64,000 nucleotides of DNA from Streptomyces mashuensis (GTDB lineage: Bacteria; Actinomycetota; Actinomycetes; Streptomycetales; Streptomycetaceae): positions 310,001-374,000 of the forward strand of contig NZ_BNBD01000007.1 in assembly GCF_014654785.1 (NCBI RefSeq), in the 5' to 3' direction. The notes beneath the pieces were generated by a model. The model saw only the letters and a program-made list of their open reading frames with translations. It did no database searches and was not told the DNA's origin. The position numbers were made by a program, and so were the translations under genes. Positions within the stretch are counted from its first letter, which is position 1; every line of letters starts with the position of its first letter. Of the stretch, positions 60,138-64,000 are shown in pieces.

Positions 60138-61165
60138 GACAGGGCTCCGGGGACGAGGACGGGAACGCGGAGGCATGGTTCGGGTGCCGCGTGGCCGAGG
60201 GTGACGTGACAGGCCACCGCGTCCCCGCCGGGCTCCACCCGCAGCAGTGCCGCAGCGGCGGGCGCCGGCCGGTCGTCGCACCAGGCCGTCAGCCCCGCCT
60301 CCTGCGCGGCGACCCGCAGGCGCAGCGCCTCGGCCGCGCGCAGCGGCAGTTCGCCCAGCAGGTGCACGGTGACGGGCGCGTCGGCGAGGGCCGCGACGGC
60401 GGCGGGGCCACCGCGCGTGAGGACGTACGCCAGGGAGGCGGTGTCACCGGGCCGCAGACAGGCGAGGTCGTCCGCCACCGGCGCGTACAGGCCGGCCTCC
60501 AGGCCCACGACGTCCCGTACGGTCACCCGGTACGGCGTCCGCACGCCGGCCGCGGCCAGCACCTTGCCCAGCTCCTGGCGGGTGATGGCCGGAGCGGTAC
60601 GCAGGTGCAGTGGGGGTCCGGCGGGCAGGTCGGCCAGGACGGCGTCGAGCCCGGCGCCCGCGGCAGCGGGCCGAAGCGGGGCGGTCGGCCCCGCGTGCAG
60701 AAGCAGCGAGCCGGGCGCAGCGCCCGACTGCCGTGTGCACAGTCCGCAGGCCGCCGCCACGAGGGCGACCCGGGCGGCCCGTTCACCCGAGTCGTCGTCC
60801 GGCAGGTGCAGCACGAGTCCGGCCCCGCTGTCCGGGAGGGCGCCGGTGCGGGGTACGAGAGCGTGGGCGACCGGGTCGTAGGCGTACGTGCCGCGGGGTA
60901 CGGGGGCGTCGCCGCCTGCGGTGAGCAGCGGCCGTGGGGCGCGGGCGCGGGCGAGCCCCGGGGGCGTACCGGGGCGGGCCTCGAAGGGGCCCGGCCCGCA
61001 GGCGTGGCCGAGGACGGCGGACAACTGCTGCAGCGTCACCGGGCCGGGCGCGGGCGACGCCGTCGGGCTGTCGCACGTCCGGGCGGCGCGCAGCGCGTCA
61101 CCGGCCGCGCCCAGCGGCGGGAGCGGCGGCAGGGGAACCGGGCGGTGGGGAGCGGGCGGCGTCAC
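60134..61165 (-). CDS. Degenerate SagB/nitroreductase-like protein
   Basis: 343 residues. The order of elements follows SagB-type proteins: a Pro-rich start, LQQLSAVLGHACGPGPF, TYAYDPVAHALVPR, a dinucleotide-fold-like GLVLHLPDDDSGERAARVALV, TPYRVTVRDVVGLEAGLYAP and a C-terminal LPLRAAEALRLRVAAQEAGL. The Arg- and Ser-rich FMN-binding motifs near the N-terminus are not seen, so it may not bind FMN. It may be a partner of the true SagB-type dehydrogenase at 55161 or a scaffold. It sits between the YcaO and LanB genes, overlapping both. Confidence 0.6.
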   Translation of the reverse strand: MTPPAPHRPVPLPPLPPLGAAGDALRAARTCDSPTASPAPGPVTLQQLSAVLGHACGPGPFEARPGTPPGLARARAPRPLLTAGGDAPVPRGTYAYDPVAHALVPRTGALPDSGAGLVLHLPDDDSGERAARVALVAAACGLCTRQSGAAPGSLLLHAGPTAPLRPAAAGAGLDAVLADLPAGPPLHLRTAPAITRQELGKVLAAAGVRTPYRVTVRDVVGLEAGLYAPVADDLACLRPGDTASLAYVLTRGGPAAVAALADAPVTVHLLGELPLRAAEALRLRVAAQEAGLTAWCDDRPAPAAAALLRVEPGGDAVACHVTLGHAAPEPCLRVPVLVPGALS

Positions 61166-63030
61166 GGGAACGGGTGCGGGTCGGTGGACAGGTCGCCGGT
61201 GAGCCGGGGCAGGCCCTCGGTGCGCCGCATCAGGTGCCCGTACGTCACCGGGGCGGTGCCGGGGACGACGACCTTGACCGCCGTCAGGTCCAGCGCCGCG
61301 AGCTCGGCGGTCGTCTGGTCCACGGCGAGCACGTCGAAGCCCGTGTCGAGGTAGCGGCGGACGAGGTCGCGCAGGTCGTCCGTCAGGTCGTCGTGGTGCC
61401 GGGGCAGCCGCCGGCCGCGGTGCACCTCCGGGAAGGCGCGGGGCGGCCGGCCCTCCAGGAGGAACGCCAGCCGCGGGAAGAACTCGGGCGCGGCGCCCGC
61501 GAGGGCGTGGTCGGCGGGGTGGGTGATGCCGGAGGGGTCGAGGGCCAGCCGCCGGGCGCGTTCCTGCCGGGCCGGGTAGCGGGCGGCGAGCAGCGACAGG
61601 TGCGGGCCGAGCTCCATCAGCGCGCGCACGGCCGCCTGTTCGGGGTCGGGGTGGGCGCCCGCGGCGAGGGCGGCGCGCGGCGTGCCGGGCCGTTCGTCCT
61701 CGTCGACGGCGAGCGCCACCACGCACGGGATCTCCTGTTCCAGGGTGGCGTCGAGGAGGTGCACGCGGTGCCCGGTCAGCTGCGTCAGGCGCTCCACGAG
61801 GAGCGGCACGGTCCGGTCGCACGCGCTGCCGGGGTCGATGGCGTCGAGCGGGCTGCGCCGGTACCACGCGGTGAAGAAGGCGTCCCGTTCGGCGACTTCG
61901 AGCAGGCCGTGCAGCTGCGCCTCCTCCGCGCAACTGCCGAGCGCGCAGCCGTTGGAGACCTCGAAGACGAAGCCCCGGTCCCCCGGGTCCCGCGCGTCCG
62001 CGGAGAGGAAGTACGCGTAGGCGCGGGGCAGCAGCACCGGCCGCGCCCGCCCGTGGGACCACGCCCACACCCACTCCGTCACCCGGTCCTCCGCGAACCG
62101 GCGGAACGGGAAACCCGGCACGTCGTAGTGGCTGTCAGGGTGCAGGCCCAGGGTGCGCGGGTCGACGGCCTCGTCGCGTATGTCGGCGTACGCGGCCCGG
62201 ACGACGGTGCGGCGGGCCCGCGGCCGGACGCTCGCGTAGCGTTCGGCCCCTTCGAGGAGCGCGGCGGCCGTCGCCGTGTCCCGGTCGGGGCCGGCGCCCA
62301 GGCCCGCCTCGGCCTCGCCGCCGTCGGGCAGCGCGAGCGGCGCGCGGGCCAGCGGGACGGCCGCCGTCGTGTGCGTCACGCCGCGCACCAGCCCGGTCTC
62401 CGGGTCGGCCAGGCGCGCGTGGAGCAGCGCCGTGTCCGGCCGCCGCAGCCGCAGGCCGGGGCGCGCCTTGGGCCGGGGCACGAGGGTGCGGGGCACGGCG
62501 GTGGGCGCGTCGTCGGGGAGCCCGCCGCACAGCGGGCAGCACGGGTCGGGGAGGAAGGCGTGGGTGCTCACGTCGAGGGTGCGCAGGCCGATCACCGTCA
62601 TGGAGCGGGCCGCGGGCGCGTCCGGGTCGGTGAGGCGCTCGGCCACGAGGCGGGCTGTGAGGGTGGCGGCGACCGCGGTGAGCAGGGGTGACGGCTGCGC
62701 GTACAGCTCGGGGGAGCGGTCGAGCACGGCCCGGGCGACGGCCCGGTCCGGGGCGTGCGCGCGCCGCATGCCCAGGCAGCGGTGGCAGCCGGGCACGCCG
62801 GGCCGTACGACCGGCCCGACCACCGCGCGGTCGCCCTCGGTCCACACCGGCAGGAAGGGCACGCCGAGTACGGTCGCCCGCCGCAGGCCGTCGTCGTGGT
62901 CGTCGTCGGTGGCGCGGGCGTCGGTGACCGTCACGAGGGCCGCCACCGCGGGCCGGGCGCCGAGGGCCTCGTCGATCGCGTGGTGCAGCAGGCCGCCGTC
63001 ACCCGCCACGAGGGCGTCAGTGTGCGCCAA
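61162..63030 (-). CDS. YcaO cyclodehydratase fused to a leader-peptide-binding (ocin-ThiF-type) domain
   Basis: 622 residues if the TTG at 63030 is the start; an ATG at 63060 is possible. The N-terminal part (about 1-190) is an E1-like TOMM leader-binding domain with zinc-type pairs in CHRCLGMRR and CCPLCG. The YcaO domain follows from about 205: AAALLEGAERYAS, CALGSCAEEAQLHGLLEVAE, ERDAFFTAWYRR and a C-terminal PHPFP, the PxPxP motif needed for cyclodehydration. It uses ATP to close Ser/Thr/Cys side chains on the precursor backbone into azolines. Its stop overlaps the start of the nitroreductase-like gene. Confidence 0.86.
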   Translation of the reverse strand: MAHTDALVAGDGGLLHHAIDEALGARPAVAALVTVTDARATDDDHDDGLRRATVLGVPFLPVWTEGDRAVVGPVVRPGVPGCHRCLGMRRAHAPDRAVARAVLDRSPELYAQPSPLLTAVAATLTARLVAERLTDPDAPAARSMTVIGLRTLDVSTHAFLPDPCCPLCGGLPDDAPTAVPRTLVPRPKARPGLRLRRPDTALLHARLADPETGLVRGVTHTTAAVPLARAPLALPDGGEAEAGLGAGPDRDTATAAALLEGAERYASVRPRARRTVVRAAYADIRDEAVDPRTLGLHPDSHYDVPGFPFRRFAEDRVTEWVWAWSHGRARPVLLPRAYAYFLSADARDPGDRGFVFEVSNGCALGSCAEEAQLHGLLEVAERDAFFTAWYRRSPLDAIDPGSACDRTVPLLVERLTQLTGHRVHLLDATLEQEIPCVVALAVDEDERPGTPRAALAAGAHPDPEQAAVRALMELGPHLSLLAARYPARQERARRLALDPSGITHPADHALAGAAPEFFPRLAFLLEGRPPRAFPEVHRGRRLPRHHDDLTDDLRDLVRRYLDTGFDVLAVDQTTAELAALDLTAVKVVVPGTAPVTYGHLMRRTEGLPRLTGDLSTDPHPFP

Positions 63031-64000
63031 GGAGCACCACCCGGGCCACGAACGGGGCATGAGCCGCGAACGCGCTGTCGTGGTCCAGCGGCACCGCGTA
63101 CGCGGTCCGGCCCCGCGCCGCCAGCCGGTCGGCGAGGAGCCGGCACCGGCCGGCCGGATCCAGGCCGGGCAGTGCGGCGGGCACCGGGGCCGGCGCGGGG
63201 GCGCCGGCCCGGACGGCGGGCGCCACGCCGGGGGACGGGCAGGCGCCCTGCCGCCGGGCGAGCAGAGCGCGCGCCGCCTCGGCGAACGCCCCGGCCGCCA
63301 GCGCGGCGCAGCCGACGGCGGCTCCGTCGTCGGCGAGGAGCGCGACGACCGGCGCGCCGAGGCCCCCGGAGACGTCCAGGACGGGCGGCAGGGGGCCGAG
63401 GGCGCCCAGCAGTCGCCAGTACCGGGCCGCCTCGCTGTGGTGCGGCAGCACGGCCGGATCGAGCACGGGGTACGGCCCGGCGTCCGCCGCCATCATGCGC
63501 CGCAGGGCCAGTTGCCGCACGGCGTCGAGCAGCGCCGCCTCGACGGCGGCGTCCCAGCTCTCGGCACAGGCGGTACCGGAGGGGGCGGGGGCCGGGCCGC
63601 GACCCTCTGTCGTCGGCCGGTCGTGGGCGGCGGGGACGGGGGCATCGGGGGGCAGGATCAGGGCGGTGGGCAGGGGTTCCGGCCGGCCGTCGGACAGTCG
63701 TTCGGCGGAGACGGTGAGGACGCGGCCCGCCGCCGTCAGCTCCGCCGCCGCCGTCAGGGCGTGGGCCGCCGCTGCCCGGCGCAGTACCTCGTCGTGGGCG
63801 GCCCGTGGGTCGAGGGCGGCGCCGGTGACCGTGCCGCCGGCGGCCAGGTCGCAGCGGGCCACCGTCAGAGGTATCTGTGTGCCGTACGCCGTGGTGGGCG
63901 GCCCGTAGGGGCCCGTCATTCCGTCGGCGCAGGCCGTCAGGCGGCCGGTCAGGTCGTCGGGGGAGAGGGCCGGGGCTTCCCGCAGCTCCTTCATGCGCAC
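63017..64000 (-). CDS. Second, divergent YcaO-like protein (5' end possibly outside the window)
   Basis: At least 325 residues. An ATG at 63994 is near the window edge and could be the start, or the gene may continue past 64000. The order of elements is YcaO-like: TVTGAALDPRAAHDEVLRRA, then ESWDAAVEAALLDAVRQLALRRMMA, then APVVALLADDGAAVGCAALA and AFAEAARALLARR. The glutamate-rich ATP-binding signatures of active YcaO proteins (EGxERY, ERDAF) are not clear, so it may be non-catalytic, perhaps a partner of the full YcaO at 61162. Its last 14 bases overlap that gene. Confidence 0.62.
   Translation of the reverse strand: MRMKELREAPALSPDDLTGRLTACADGMTGPYGPPTTAYGTQIPLTVARCDLAAGGTVTGAALDPRAAHDEVLRRAAAAHALTAAAELTAAGRVLTVSAERLSDGRPEPLPTALILPPDAPVPAAHDRPTTEGRGPAPAPSGTACAESWDAAVEAALLDAVRQLALRRMMAADAGPYPVLDPAVLPHHSEAARYWRLLGALGPLPPVLDVSGGLGAPVVALLADDGAAVGCAALAAGAFAEAARALLARRQGACPSPGVAPAVRAGAPAPAPVPAALPGLDPAGRCRLLADRLAARGRTAYAVPLDHDSAFAAHAPFVARVVLLGAH

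Noticed and set aside
30134..62074. Arg/Pro/Ala-rich open frames of 200-900 residues on both strands between known genes
   Set aside because: They overlap genes with clear domains in other frames and show no family motif.
1..64000. CRISPR array, tRNA or rRNA genes, insertion sequence or phage attachment sites
   Set aside because: No regular short repeat array, cloverleaf with CCA end, ribosomal sequence or transposase signature was seen by eye. Small RNA genes could still be missed.

Overview
The window is very GC-rich, uses GTG and TTG starts freely, packs genes in ATGA/GTGA overlaps, and carries Streptomyces hallmarks: a conservon edge, a bla/blaA/blaB-type locus, XRE-FMN split-barrel proteins, an F420/LLM enzyme, and TTA codons near the 5' ends of two genes. 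It reads as an accessory, natural-product-rich part of a Streptomyces-like chromosome. All functions below come from reading motifs and family resemblance by eye; no search was run.

Layout. 1-2 kb: the end of a conservon (DUF742 protein and GTPase) facing a GAF-SpoIIE phosphatase. 2.1-8.6 kb: an MFS exporter coupled to an unusual HMG-CoA reductase fused to an APH-type kinase, a small secreted protein with an internal duplication, and an MMPL/RND transporter. 8.7-24.0 kb: a sterol biosynthesis cluster. It holds a sterol C14-reductase, a squalene-epoxidase-like FAD enzyme, two CYP51-type P450s, a true oxidosqualene cyclase (DCTAE motif), a 3beta-HSD/decarboxylase, a Rieske oxygenase, a DHCR24/DWF1-like reductase, an EBP-type delta8-delta7 isomerase, a sterol C24-methyltransferase, an amine-oxidase-like FAD protein and a DHCR7-like reductase. 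Together with HMG-CoA reductase these could take squalene through epoxidation, cyclisation, C14 and C4 demethylation, isomerisation, and side-chain and ring reductions to a finished sterol. Squalene synthesis and an obvious C5-desaturase are not seen. This is the most exciting content of the window.

24.0-27.2 kb: an SGNH lipase tail-to-tail with the sterol operon, then two XRE-FMN split-barrel proteins around a cyclic-nucleotide-binding protein. 27.2-34.6 kb: a leftward five-gene operon with three LuxE/PaaK-type adenylating domains, a LuxC acyl-CoA reductase domain, a GNAT protein and an MFS exporter. 35.0-36.6 kb: an LLM oxidoreductase (TTA codon) and a histidine phosphatase. 36.5-41.1 kb: a leftward operon (TTA codon in its first gene) of a cucumopine-synthase-like protein, a DAO-family FAD oxidase, a PaaK-like ligase and an aldehyde dehydrogenase, facing a LysE exporter. 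These two blocks look like a pathway that reduces acids to aldehydes and may condense them with amines, in an opine-like manner.

42.0-43.6 kb: an MHS-family transporter. 44.1-50.2 kb: a cysteine-free double-glycine peptide with a complete NHLM-type export set (membrane fusion protein, C39 peptidase-ABC, second ABC) but no modifying enzyme. 50.3-53.0 kb: a class A beta-lactamase facing blaA-like and blaB-like regulators. 53.1-54.6 kb: small proteins, including one with a colicin-type immunity domain. 54.6-64.0 kb: a leftward, fully overlapping azole/dehydroamino-acid RiPP operon (YcaO proteins, split LanB, SagB-type dehydrogenase). Its precursor gene probably lies beyond the right edge.
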